Source: Boseongicola sp. SB0665_bin_10 (GTDB lineage Bacteria; Pseudomonadota; Alphaproteobacteria; Rhodobacterales; Rhodobacteraceae). From it: a stretch of 64,000 nucleotides of DNA. Below the pieces are notes generated by a model. That model saw only the letters and a list, made by a program, of their open reading frames with translations, was not told the origin of the DNA and did no database searches. Where the stretch lies: positions 62,001 through 126,000 of the forward strand of contig VXSG01000052.1 of assembly GCA_009838075.1 (NCBI GenBank), written 5' to 3'. Shown one piece after another: positions 55,112 through 62,788 of this stretch; positions within the stretch are counted from its first letter, which is position 1, and every line of letters begins with the position of its first letter. The translations under genes were made by a program, and so were the position numbers.

Positions 55112-56032
55112 TCAGGCCGGCCCGGCCCGCTGCCGCCGCAGATGGTCAGCAAAGAGCGGCACCGTGAAATCCAGGACGCCGTGGCCGGAGCTGTAGATCA
55201 TCCCCTTGGCGATGATGTTCGCGCGCGTGGGTCCCAACGATCCCAAGGATTTGTCCAGCGCCGCAGCAACTTCCGCGATTGGGTACGGGCCGTCGCCCAG
55301 ATCGGCCATGGCGCGCACAAACGCCATCTCGGTCGGCGTCAGGCGATCCGTCCGCACCTTGAAGAAGCCGTCGTCGAGCGCCTCGAGCGCGCGCCGCTGC
55401 GCGTTCAACGCGTCGCTCAGGTCCACGGACGGGCCCTCCGCCTGATCCCAAACCTCTGACCCCCAGGCCTGGAGGTGGAACGGGTACCCTTGGGTGCCTT
55501 TCGCGATCGCGTTGAGCGCGGCGGCGCCAATGGAGGCACCCTCGTCTTCGATGGGTTTGCGGATGGCCAGACATGCGGCGTCCGGGTCCAAGGCACCGAT
55601 TTCGGGGTACGCGAACGGTCGCTCCGCGTAGGATTTTGCGTCGCCGGCCAGTCTGGCCATTTGCGGCAGGCCCGCGCCCACAAACACGACCGGCGCCTGG
55701 ACTTGGTTCATCCGGTGCTGCGCGACGATCAACGCCGACAGGTCCGCCCTTTCCAGGTGCTGAACTTCGTCAATCAGGAGCGTCCAACCCTTGCCAGCGG
55801 CCGCGGCGGCGCGTCCGACGGCGGCGAAGGTGTCGGGCAGGTCGTCTTCAAGATCGCCGCTGTCGGCTTCGCCGGGGACCGCGTCCACCTCAATCGACGC
55901 GCCAAAGGCCGACAGTTTCTTGACCGTGGACGCCAGACTCTTCAGCACCCCAAAGCCCTGGGCGGCAAGAACCTTGGCGGCCTCCACAGTTGATAGGCTG
56001 CGCAAAACCTTCCGGATGCCGGTCGCCAGCAT
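55112..56032 (-). pseudogene. AAA/STAND-like ATPase lacking its Walker A half
   Basis: A 306-codon open frame matching the C-terminal two thirds of an ORC/TniB-like AAA ATPase. Walker B is clear (WTLLIDEVQHL near residues 82-92), followed by sensor-like VVFVGAGLPQMARLAGDA and GTQGYPFHLQAWGSEVW, then a winged-helix-like end (GSLGPTRANIIAKGMIYSSG). Intact relatives begin with a P-loop roughly 80-100 residues earlier. Here only about 80 bases separate the frame from the HTH gene upstream, and no frame there encodes a P-loop. A 5' deletion is therefore likely, leaving a protein that cannot bind ATP normally. Expression from an internal start is possible. Confidence 0.65.
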
Positions 56033-56110
56033 TTCGGCACCAGGGATGGCCGTGGGACAAGATTCGAACCAGGAGGCGGCCTCGATCCGCCCGTGCCGGC
56101 AGCGTCTTCA

Positions 56111-56323
56111 TCAGCCCTCGTCGATGGTGACGCCGAAGAAACGTCGCACCGACGGGCTCTCGACCAAGGCGCGGGTCAGAACGATGACCGGTCCCGGAAC
56201 GTCTCTTTCGCCGCTCCACCAGCGTCGGACGGTGCGTCCGCTCGAAACCATGAAGAGCCGCGCGGCTCGGCTGGCGCTGAGACCCAGCTTTCGATGGGCC
56301 TCATGCAGTTCGTCCCCCGTCAT
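56111..56323 (-). CDS. Small helix-turn-helix DNA-binding protein
   Basis: A 70-residue protein with an XRE-like HTH: GDELHEAHRKLGLSASRAAR, then VSSGRTVRRWWSGERDVPGP as recognition helix and wing, and a C-terminal helix LTRALVESPSVRRFFG. Proteins of this pattern are common as short single-domain regulators in Rhodobacterales. Its ATG shares the A of the upstream stop (TGATG), so it is translationally coupled to the coiled-coil membrane protein gene. Its own end is followed at once by an ATG (TGATGA), where the ATPase gene may originally have started. Confidence 0.75.
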   Translation of the reverse strand: MTGDELHEAHRKLGLSASRAARLFMVSSGRTVRRWWSGERDVPGPVIVLTRALVESPSVRRFFGVTIDEG

Positions 56324-56541
56324 CAGAAAAAGAGCTTCACGAGCGCCGCTGTCGCGCCCATGACCGCCGCTGCCGCCAACGCCGGAGCGAGAAATGTGTT
56401 CACACCGATCTGGCGGGTCTCGGCAAGAAGCTTCGTGATCTCCGCCCGCATCTTGTCGTCCACCTGGCGGGTCTCGGCGAGAAGCTTCGCGATCTCCGCC
56501 CGCATCTTGTCGTCGGCGAGCGACTGTTCCTGATGTGTCAT
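56323..56541 (-). CDS. Small coiled-coil membrane protein with tandem 18-residue repeat
   Basis: A 72-residue protein. Residues about 13-48 are two near-identical 18-residue units (DDKMRAEIAKLLAETRQV and DDKMRAEITKLLAETRQI), a charged amphipathic helix likely to form a coiled coil. A single membrane helix follows (APALAAAAVMGATAALVKLFF) at the extreme C-terminus, as in tail-anchored proteins. The start at 56541 has AAGGAG eight bases upstream. No family is recognised. The coupling with the HTH gene suggests joint function. Confidence 0.75.
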   Translation of the reverse strand: MTHQEQSLADDKMRAEIAKLLAETRQVDDKMRAEITKLLAETRQIGVNTFLAPALAAAAVMGATAALVKLFF

Positions 56542-56855
56542 CTGTTTCTCCTTTGAACCGGGCACCGTTGCCCTTCGACACGATGATGATAGGGCCATTG
56601 GCCCCAAGATGCAACATCAATCTCGTCCGGTGATTCGTGATCGCCCTGCTTTCCCGGCAACATGCAGGCGGGAGTCGACACCGGATTCCTGCGCCGGGCG
56701 GGCCGTACCAGTGCCTCGCCAAACATAAACAGCGGGCCGGTGCAGCGGAAAGGTGCCCCGTACAATTGCCATTGGCGGAATCCAAGTGTTCAATTCCAGA
56801 ACATCCGGGGCGCTTTCGGGCGTTCCGGCGAAATTCAAGGAGGGGGCATTCCAGC

Positions 56856-57224
56856 GTGAAGAACGACGACGGCGAATTCATTCTCCATGACCTGAAGGTC
56901 GAGGTCGTTCTGGACGGCCGGCAGCCGGTCTGCCGACACATCGAGGGCGAGTCCTTCACCGTCGAGGGCGAGAACCTTGTCTTCGCCAAGGGACAGAGGA
57001 TATCGATGTATGCGCTCGCCGCGGTGCTGCCGCTTCTGCCGGCCAAGCAGCGCGAAACCGACCCGAATGACTGGATGTCGACGGACGCCGAGGTTGCCTG
57101 CCCGGATCCACATTGCGGCGGGCGGTTCCGGATCACGCGGATCGGCACGCGACGGTTCTCCCATGCAGGGACGACCGGACTGCCGGAAGCGCGCTCGACG
57201 CCATATTGGGAGAAGGACGGCTAG
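56856..57224 (+). CDS. TIGR04076-like small protein
   Basis: A 122-residue protein starting at GTG 56856 with AGGAGG about a dozen bases upstream. The layout LKVEVVLDGRQPVCRHIEGESFTV, then a central SMYALAAVLPLLPAKQRETDPNDW and VACPDPHCGGRFRITRI, resembles the TIGR04076 family, small soluble proteins of unknown function with conserved Cys residues. It ends on the same CTAG tetranucleotide that encodes the stop of the opposing AKR-RidA gene. No signal peptide or membrane segment. A metal- or cofactor-binding role for the cysteines is possible but unproven. Confidence 0.72.
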   Translation: MKNDDGEFILHDLKVEVVLDGRQPVCRHIEGESFTVEGENLVFAKGQRISMYALAAVLPLLPAKQRETDPNDWMSTDAEVACPDPHCGGRFRITRIGTRRFSHAGTTGLPEARSTPYWEKDG

Positions 57225-58678
57225 GCGCAGACGATCGCCTCGGCCTCGATTTCGACCAGGTAGTCGCCGGCCAGATCGCTGACCGCGACCAGGGTATTGG
57301 CTGGCTTCAAGGCGCCGAAAACGCGGCCATGGGCGGCGCTGACGGCTTCGGTGTCGGCGATGTCGGTCAGGTAGATGCGGGTGCGGACGATATCTTCGGC
57401 CGTTCCGCCAAGGACGCTGACGGCACCGATGATCTTGTCGATGACGTAGGTCGTCTGTGCGGCCGCATCGCCCGGCGCGACGACGCGGTCGGCCCCCGCC
57501 GTCGCCGTGGTCCCCGAGACCAGGATGCGCTCTCCCATGCGCCGAGCCCGGCAATAGCCGGCGATGGATTCCCATTTGCTGCCCGACAGCGCACGGCTCT
57601 GTTCGGGACGCCCAGGCACGGTGTCGGTGTCATAGGCGGCGGCGACGGTGCCCAGGTGATGGCTCAGGTCGCCGCTGGCAGTAAGGAAGGGGGGCCTTCG
57701 GTACTCGTCGCCGCAGTCGCCGGGGACAGGGGCGGTGCCGGCGAAAGCCCGGGCCAGGACCGCACGGTCCTCGTCGTCGAGGGCAAACCCGAAGATCCGG
57801 GCGTTGTCAGCCCGGTGATCTCTTTCGCCGGGCCTGACACCTATGATGACACCGGCGACATGGGACTGTTCCATGACCCAGCGCGTCGCGACGTTTGCCA
57901 CCGAGACGTCGTGCTTCGCTGCAACCTCGGCGGCGGCGGAGAGAACGGCTTGATAGGCCTCCCAGCCGCCGGCGGCCTCGATGAAGCGGCGGTATTTCAT
58001 CTTGCTCCAGTCAGGAACGTCCTCCGGCTCCGGGCGACCCAGCCAACTCCCGGACAGGAAGCCGCCGCAGACGGTGCCATAGGCCAGAAGGCGTACGCCG
58101 TGGCGCGCGCAGGTCTCCGCCAGCGGCCCGGTGAAACGGCGGTCCAGCAGCGAGCAGACGACCTGGTTGGTCCGGATCGGAACGCCGTCGGACAACGCCA
58201 GGTGCAGGTGCACCGCGTCGAAATTGGTCACGCCGATCTCTCGAATCAACCCCTCCTCGCGCAGCGTCGCAAGTTCATGCAACGCGTCGAGCCAGGCGGG
58301 GTGCCCGAAGCTCCACCAGTGGAACTGCAGGAGATCGACGCGCGCGATCCCGAGCCGGTCCAGCCTTTCCTGCACTCCTGCACGCACGACCGTCGGCGTC
58401 ATCGGGCCGGGCGACGGGCACCATTTTGTGAAGGCCAGCGCGTCGGGAAAGCGCTGCAGGAGACGCGAGGCGACGACCTCGGCACTGCCGTAGTGATCCG
58501 CCATGTCGAACGTGTCAAATCCGCTCTCGACGTAGTGGGCAAGGTGATCGGCGGCTTCGTCAGGATCCAGATCCGTGCCGTCGCGCTCCATGTCCGCGAC
58601 CTGCCAAAGGCCGGTCAGGATGCGGCTGATGGTCAATTCCCCGGTCAGGCGGACCCTGTCAGGCGGTGCGATGGTCAT
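57221..58678 (-). CDS. Aldo/keto reductase fused to a RidA (YjgF) domain
   Basis: A 485-residue two-domain protein. Residues 1 to about 330 are an aldo/keto reductase barrel with the catalytic tetrad visible: Asp and Tyr in FDTFDMADHYGSAE, Lys in AFTKWCP and His in LLQFHWWSFGHP. Residues about 360-485 are a RidA/YjgF domain (ERILVSGTTATAGADRVV, EDIVRTRIYLTDI, ALKPANTLVAVSDLAGDYLVEIEAEAIV) with the conserved Arg in VRTRIYLTD that binds the substrate carboxylate. RidA proteins hydrolyse reactive imines and enamines, and AKRs reduce carbonyls with NADPH. A fused enzyme could deaminate an imine and reduce the resulting carbonyl. Last gene of the LIV operon, overlapping the SRPBCC gene by 20 bases. 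Confidence 0.88.
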   Translation of the reverse strand: MTIAPPDRVRLTGELTISRILTGLWQVADMERDGTDLDPDEAADHLAHYVESGFDTFDMADHYGSAEVVASRLLQRFPDALAFTKWCPSPGPMTPTVVRAGVQERLDRLGIARVDLLQFHWWSFGHPAWLDALHELATLREEGLIREIGVTNFDAVHLHLALSDGVPIRTNQVVCSLLDRRFTGPLAETCARHGVRLLAYGTVCGGFLSGSWLGRPEPEDVPDWSKMKYRRFIEAAGGWEAYQAVLSAAAEVAAKHDVSVANVATRWVMEQSHVAGVIIGVRPGERDHRADNARIFGFALDDEDRAVLARAFAGTAPVPGDCGDEYRRPPFLTASGDLSHHLGTVAAAYDTDTVPGRPEQSRALSGSKWESIAGYCRARRMGERILVSGTTATAGADRVVAPGDAAAQTTYVIDKIIGAVSVLGGTAEDIVRTRIYLTDIADTEAVSAAHGRVFGALKPANTLVAVSDLAGDYLVEIEAEAIVCA

Positions 58679-59093
58679 GGCCGGTCTCCAGCGCCGACTT
58701 GACGATGTCCAGTTCGACCCGATGAGTCGCGATCAGGATGTCCCATCGCGCATCGTCCATTTCGGCGGTGCGCAGGACCGTCAATGCCAGCCCGGCGCCC
58801 AGGCCGTCGCCGAAGACGTCCTCGGCCGTCACCCGCCCGAAGATGCGTGGAGACAGGCTGTCGGGTGCGGCACCCACATGGTAGTCGATCAGCCTCTGTT
58901 CCGGATGAGCCTCGATCCGCACGTAGTTCACCGCGCCATCCTTGATCGAGGTTCCGCGCACCAGCCCGGAGGCGTCGATCTCGGTCCGCCATGTGCCGAA
59001 CGACCAGAGGCTCATGTTTGCCGGATCCGCCATGAAGGCGAAGACGTCGTCCACGGAACGCCTGACGCGAATGAAGGCGGTGTTGCAGCTCAT
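58659..59093 (-). CDS. SRPBCC-superfamily (START/Bet v1-like) protein
   Basis: A 144-residue helix-grip protein. The N-terminus SCNTAFIRVRRSVDDVFAFMADPANMSLWSFG is the typical SRPBCC opening (strand, then V-x-x-V-F-x-F-x-x-D-x-x-N), followed by strands around TSIKDGAVNYVRIEAHPEQRLIDY and a long C-terminal helix (ATHRVELDIVKSALE). Such proteins bind hydrophobic ligands or act as cyclases or hydrolases. It overlaps both neighbours (four bases with RidA, 20 bases with the AKR-RidA fusion), so the three proteins are made together. The ligand is not predictable from sequence. Confidence 0.82.
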   Translation of the reverse strand: MSCNTAFIRVRRSVDDVFAFMADPANMSLWSFGTWRTEIDASGLVRGTSIKDGAVNYVRIEAHPEQRLIDYHVGAAPDSLSPRIFGRVTAEDVFGDGLGAGLALTVLRTAEMDDARWDILIATHRVELDIVKSALETGHDHRTA

Positions 59094-59491
59094 GCAGGCG
59101 TGCCGGATCCGCGGATCGCCTCGACCTCGATCTCAACCCGTGCGCCAGGCACGACAAGCGGCGCGCAGACCGTGGTGTTCGCCGGGCGGGCAAAGCCGAT
59201 GCGGCCCTTCAGCACGGATGCGATCGCCGCTATGTCGTCCGCGTCCGTCAAGTAGACGCGCACCCGGACAATGTCGTGCAGTCCGGAACCCGCCTCGACC
59301 AGCGCCGTCTCGATGGTGTCGAGCGCAGTGGCGGCCTGCGTCTCCGCTCCCTCGGGCATTTCGCCGGTCGCGAAATCGACGCCAACCGTGCCCGAAACGA
59401 AAATCCGGTCATCCACCACGACGGCACGGGCATACCCGGCCATCTCCTCGTAGACCGACCCGCTGAACACATGGCTGCGCTTGCCGGCCAT
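59090..59491 (-). CDS. Stand-alone RidA (YjgF/YER057c/UK114) family protein
   Basis: A 133-residue RidA-family protein that likely forms a trimer with active sites between subunits. Typical segments are RIFVSGTVGVDFATGE, ALVEAGSGLHDIVRVRVYLTD with the conserved substrate-binding Arg, and the C-terminal ANTTVCAPLVVPGARVEIEVEAI. Archetypal RidA hydrolyses 2-aminoacrylate-type enamines, while catabolic members (RutC, aminomuconate deaminase) act on pathway-specific intermediates. The operon context suggests a pathway-specific member. It follows the LIV-type binding-protein gene across a hairpin and overlaps the SRPBCC gene by four bases. Confidence 0.92.
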   Translation of the reverse strand: MAGKRSHVFSGSVYEEMAGYARAVVVDDRIFVSGTVGVDFATGEMPEGAETQAATALDTIETALVEAGSGLHDIVRVRVYLTDADDIAAIASVLKGRIGFARPANTTVCAPLVVPGARVEIEVEAIRGSGTPA

Positions 59492-59515
59492 CGCGTCCTC
59501 CCGATGCAGGAAGAG

Positions 59516-59539
59516 GGGGGCGCCGCGACGCCCGCCCCC
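59516..59539 (-). terminator. Intercistronic hairpin after the LIV-type binding-protein gene
   Basis: GGGGGCG and CGCCCCC form a seven-base-pair GC stem with a ten-base loop that can itself pair (GGGCG with CGCCC in an alternative register). It lies between the binding-protein stop and the RidA start. No U-run is visible, so partial attenuation or mRNA protection is the likely effect. Confidence 0.55.
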
Positions 59540-59555
59540 AGGTCATGCCAGCCGA

Positions 59556-60818
59556 CTATTCGTCGAGCATCTTGATCAGCTCGGCGACCTCCGCGGTGCT
59601 CAAGTAACCGGTCTCGACATTCTCGTCGCCGTCAAGCTTCCACGTCATCTTCGGCGCCTGCACGTCGCCGTTCCTGTCGAACGACAAGGCGCCCGTGGCG
59701 CCGACGTATCGGATCGTCTTGCCTTCCGCCAAAAGCACCTTGGCGCGCGCGATGCCTTCAGGGCCGGGATAGACCTCGATCCCGTCCGGCGAGGTGACAA
59801 GGCGGATGTTGTCGCGGATGTTGTCGCCGGTGATGTCGCCGGAAGCTTCCATTGCCAGGAGAACCACCGTCACCGCGTCATAGACGGAGTGCAGGCCAGG
59901 ACCGTTCGGCGGACTGTCGAACCGCGCCTCGAACATCTCGTTGAACGAGTCGACCGACGGCAGGCGCGGCTGGGCGCTGTCGTAACCCTGCAGGTTCTGC
60001 AGGAATTTCGAGCCCACGGCCTGAAAGTAGTCGTCCGACCGCAGCGAGTTGTTCACGATCAGGTTGTCGGTGCCGCCAAGGCCCAGCCACTCGCGGGTGA
60101 TCGTGGCGCCGTCCACCGGAAAGGCCACCAGGTATAGCGAATCCGGATTGCCTTCCAACGCCTTGGTGACCTCAGCACGGTAGCTTTGCTGGCTCTCGTT
60201 GTAGGCCACCATCGACGTGATCGAACCGCCAAGCCTGGCAATGTCCTGCTCGAAGCGCTTGGCGAGCCCGACGCCGAAGTCGGTGTTGACGTAGATGACT
60301 GCAGTGTTCTCGAAACCGCTGTCGACGGTCAGCTTCGCGCCAATGGCGGACTGGCTGCGGTTGGTGGCGTAGGTGCGGAACCAGTAGCCCTCGGTCTTGC
60401 CCTCTTCGGCGAGCGCCGTGAAGCTCTCGGACGACGAGCAGCAGGAAACCTGCACGACCTTGGACGGCACGGCGACCGACGTCAGGACCGGCAGGCTGAC
60501 ACCCGAGGACACGGCGCCGATCAGCGCCTGCACGCCGTCGAGGTCGACGAGGCTCTTCGCCGCGTCCACGCCAACCGCCGACTGGCCTTGCGTGTCGCGC
60601 AGCACGTATTCCACCGGGCAGCCAAGCACGCCGCCCGCCTCGTTGAACTGCTCGACCGCAAAAAGACCGGTCTCGGCGATCCGCTCGCCCACCTGGCCCA
60701 TCGGCCCGCTGACGGGCAAGATCGCGCCGAGCTTGACCGGGCAGTCCACGGCGTGGGCCGAAGAACCGATCCCGATGAGCAGGGCGGCAACTGCCGCCAA
60801 TCGAAATTTCTGCAACAT
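59556..60818 (-). CDS. LIV/urea-type ABC solute-binding protein
   Basis: A 420-residue periplasmic binding protein of the branched-chain amino acid / AmiC / UrtA group (periplasmic binding fold type I). MLQKFRLAAVAALLIGIGSSAHA is the Sec signal peptide. The mature protein starts CPVKLGAILPVSGPMGQVGERI, the usual first ligand loop. Later landmarks are AVIYVNTDFGVGLAKRFEQD and the QQSYRAEVTKALEGNPDSLYLV region. The start at 60818 has AAGGAGGAG directly upstream; a longer frame to 60905 was rejected. The acceptor pocket residues do not identify the ligand, although co-encoded RidA and AKR-RidA point to a nitrogenous compound. Confidence 0.92.
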   Translation of the reverse strand: MLQKFRLAAVAALLIGIGSSAHAVDCPVKLGAILPVSGPMGQVGERIAETGLFAVEQFNEAGGVLGCPVEYVLRDTQGQSAVGVDAAKSLVDLDGVQALIGAVSSGVSLPVLTSVAVPSKVVQVSCCSSSESFTALAEEGKTEGYWFRTYATNRSQSAIGAKLTVDSGFENTAVIYVNTDFGVGLAKRFEQDIARLGGSITSMVAYNESQQSYRAEVTKALEGNPDSLYLVAFPVDGATITREWLGLGGTDNLIVNNSLRSDDYFQAVGSKFLQNLQGYDSAQPRLPSVDSFNEMFEARFDSPPNGPGLHSVYDAVTVVLLAMEASGDITGDNIRDNIRLVTSPDGIEVYPGPEGIARAKVLLAEGKTIRYVGATGALSFDRNGDVQAPKMTWKLDGDENVETGYLSTAEVAELIKMLDE

Positions 60819-60932
60819 GTGCTCCTCCTTGAGTATGGGCCGGGCCTTGGCACCGGCCGATGTGTCGCCTTGGGCGACCATGTTCCTTGCGCCGCAAATC
60901 ATCAAACCCCGTCTTCGCGGCCTTGTCCACCA

Positions 60933-61880
60933 TCACGACCGTGCGTGGCGCGAAACATGCAACTCTTCCCCGATCAGGCCGCGTGGGCGGATCAGGAGCG
61001 TAACGACCAGGATCAGCCCGATCAACACCGCTTGCATCGCGCCGCCCTGGGCCTGGATCTCGGACGGGACCACGCGCGAAATGACGAAACCGCTCATGGT
61101 CCAGACACCCCAGACGATCAATGCGCCAAGAATCGCCCCGCGGTTGTTGGCGCTGCCACCGACGATCAGCATGGTCCAGATCTGGAACGTCACGATCGGC
61201 AGGAAGTCCCAAGGGCTGACATAGCCGATGAAGGCGACATAAAGAGCGCCCGAGAGTCCCATGATCATGCAGCCGAGCACGAAGGCTTCAAGACGGACGC
61301 GCTCCGGCGACTTGCCCAGGCTGGCGGCGGCGACATCGTCTTCGCGGATCGCCTTCAGCATCCGGCCCCACGGCGATTTCACGATCCGCTCCAGGGCGAC
61401 GAAAGTCAGCCCGACCACGACCAGGACCACACCCAGGTAGAACGCGTTCTGTGCCAGCGGCCCGTCGGCCCAGGCCTTCGACGGGTTCGGAATTCCAATG
61501 AGGCCAAGCGTGCCGCCGGTCAGGTACTCCCAGTTCAGGCAGACGAGCTGGATGGTCACCGCGATCCCGAATGTGGCCACCGCGAGGTATTCGTGCCGGA
61601 GCTTCAGCGTGGCGAGGCCCACGACCACGGCGCCCGTGCCAGACGCGACCATCGCGCCGATCAGCCCGACGACAAAGGGCAGCTCGAAGCCGCCGAAGAC
61701 CGCGTCCCGGGCCGGGCCGGTCAGGATAGCCATCGTGTAGGCGCCGATCGCGGTGAACCCCGCGACACCGGCGTTGAAGAGCCCGGTGAAGCCCCATTGC
61801 AGGTTGAGCCCGAGCACGGCGACCCCGAAGATCAGCGACAGGATCAGGAAGAAGACGATGTAGGAGACCAGCCCGATCAT
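60933..61880 (-). CDS. livM: LIV-type ABC transporter permease (LivM family)
   Basis: A 315-residue LivM-type permease with eight or more hydrophobic segments. The stretch LQWGFTGLFNAGVAGFTAIGAYTMAIL is the family hallmark, along with TFGIAVTIQLVCLNWEYLTGG and the cytoplasmic coupling loop MLKAIREDDVAAASLGKSPERVRLEAF. It ends TLLIRPRGLIGEE, as LivM proteins do. Its ATG overlaps the end of livH by four bases. With LivH it forms the pore for the substrate delivered by the binding protein. Confidence 0.95.
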   Translation of the reverse strand: MIGLVSYIVFFLILSLIFGVAVLGLNLQWGFTGLFNAGVAGFTAIGAYTMAILTGPARDAVFGGFELPFVVGLIGAMVASGTGAVVVGLATLKLRHEYLAVATFGIAVTIQLVCLNWEYLTGGTLGLIGIPNPSKAWADGPLAQNAFYLGVVLVVVGLTFVALERIVKSPWGRMLKAIREDDVAAASLGKSPERVRLEAFVLGCMIMGLSGALYVAFIGYVSPWDFLPIVTFQIWTMLIVGGSANNRGAILGALIVWGVWTMSGFVISRVVPSEIQAQGGAMQAVLIGLILVVTLLIRPRGLIGEELHVSRHARS

Positions 61881-62788
61881 CTTGAACGCTCTCCGAAAAT
61901 GCCCTCGGGCCGGAAGTAGAGAACCGCGAGGATCAGCAGGAACGGAACCGCGGGCTTGTAGGTCGTGGGGATGATCATCACCGAGAGGTTTTCCGACAGT
62001 CCCACGATCAGCCCGCCCAGGACGGCGCCGTAAAGGCTGCCCGTGCCGCCAAGGATCGCGGCGGCGAAGAGCGGCAGTATCAGGCTGAATCCAAGCTCCG
62101 GCCGCAGCTGCACGGTCATGCCGTAGAGCACGCCGCCGATCGCCGCGCCGGAAGCGCCGATCGCCCAGACCCACGTGATGATCCGGTCGACATTGACGCC
62201 GCTCGCCCGGGCGAGGTCGGGGCTTTCGGCAACGCAGCGCATGGCGATTCCGGTCCGCGAGCGGGCCATGAAGAGATGCAACGCGATGACCACGACCACG
62301 GTCAGGCCCAGCAGGAACACCTGGTCGGGCATCACGCGGACGTTGCCGGGCAGGAGAATGGCGAACTGCAACTCCCTGGAGTAGTAGATCGGGTCGGAAC
62401 CCCAGATCAGCACCACCAGGTGCCTGAGGGTCAGCGCCACGCCGAAGCTGGCAAAGACCATGGTCATGTGGCCCGCCATGCGGCTGAGTCGATCGAACAC
62501 GAAGCGATGCAGCAGGAGCGCGATGATCGCGGTGGCGACGCAGGCGCACAGCATCGCGAGCAGAAGTCCTGGCCCGAAAGAGAACGGCCCGATGGTCTGG
62601 TCGAGAAACCCGCCGAAACTGGAAAAGAACGCCACGAAGACAAGTGCGCTGTAGGCGCCCCAGGTGAGCAGTTCGGAATGCGAGAAATTGGCGAAGCGCA
62701 GCATCTTCATGGTGAAGCTGAGGCCGATCGCGCCCAGGGCGACGATGGCACCGCTCAGAATGCCGTCCGCGACATGCTGCAGGATCAT
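61877..62788 (-). CDS. livH: LIV-type ABC transporter permease (LivH family)
   Basis: A 303-residue LivH-type permease. The N-terminus LQHVADGILSGAIVALGAIGLSFTMKMLRFANFSHSELLTWGAY is diagnostic, and the coupling loop reads TGIAMRCVAESPDLARASGVNVDRI. It ends AVLYFRPEGIFGERS, the usual family tail. The genes on both sides overlap it by four bases (ATGA junctions), so expression is coupled with livF and livM. Confidence 0.95.
   Translation of the reverse strand: MILQHVADGILSGAIVALGAIGLSFTMKMLRFANFSHSELLTWGAYSALVFVAFFSSFGGFLDQTIGPFSFGPGLLLAMLCACVATAIIALLLHRFVFDRLSRMAGHMTMVFASFGVALTLRHLVVLIWGSDPIYYSRELQFAILLPGNVRVMPDQVFLLGLTVVVVIALHLFMARSRTGIAMRCVAESPDLARASGVNVDRIITWVWAIGASGAAIGGVLYGMTVQLRPELGFSLILPLFAAAILGGTGSLYGAVLGGLIVGLSENLSVMIIPTTYKPAVPFLLILAVLYFRPEGIFGERSR

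Noticed and set aside
56041-56075. Possible tRNA gene suggested by GGTTCGAATC on the minus strand
   Set aside because: No acceptor, D or anticodon arms are found around it; at most a tRNA-end remnant.
60186-61919. 577-codon plus-strand open frame opposite the LIV genes
   Set aside because: Antisense of livM and the binding-protein gene; composition artefact.
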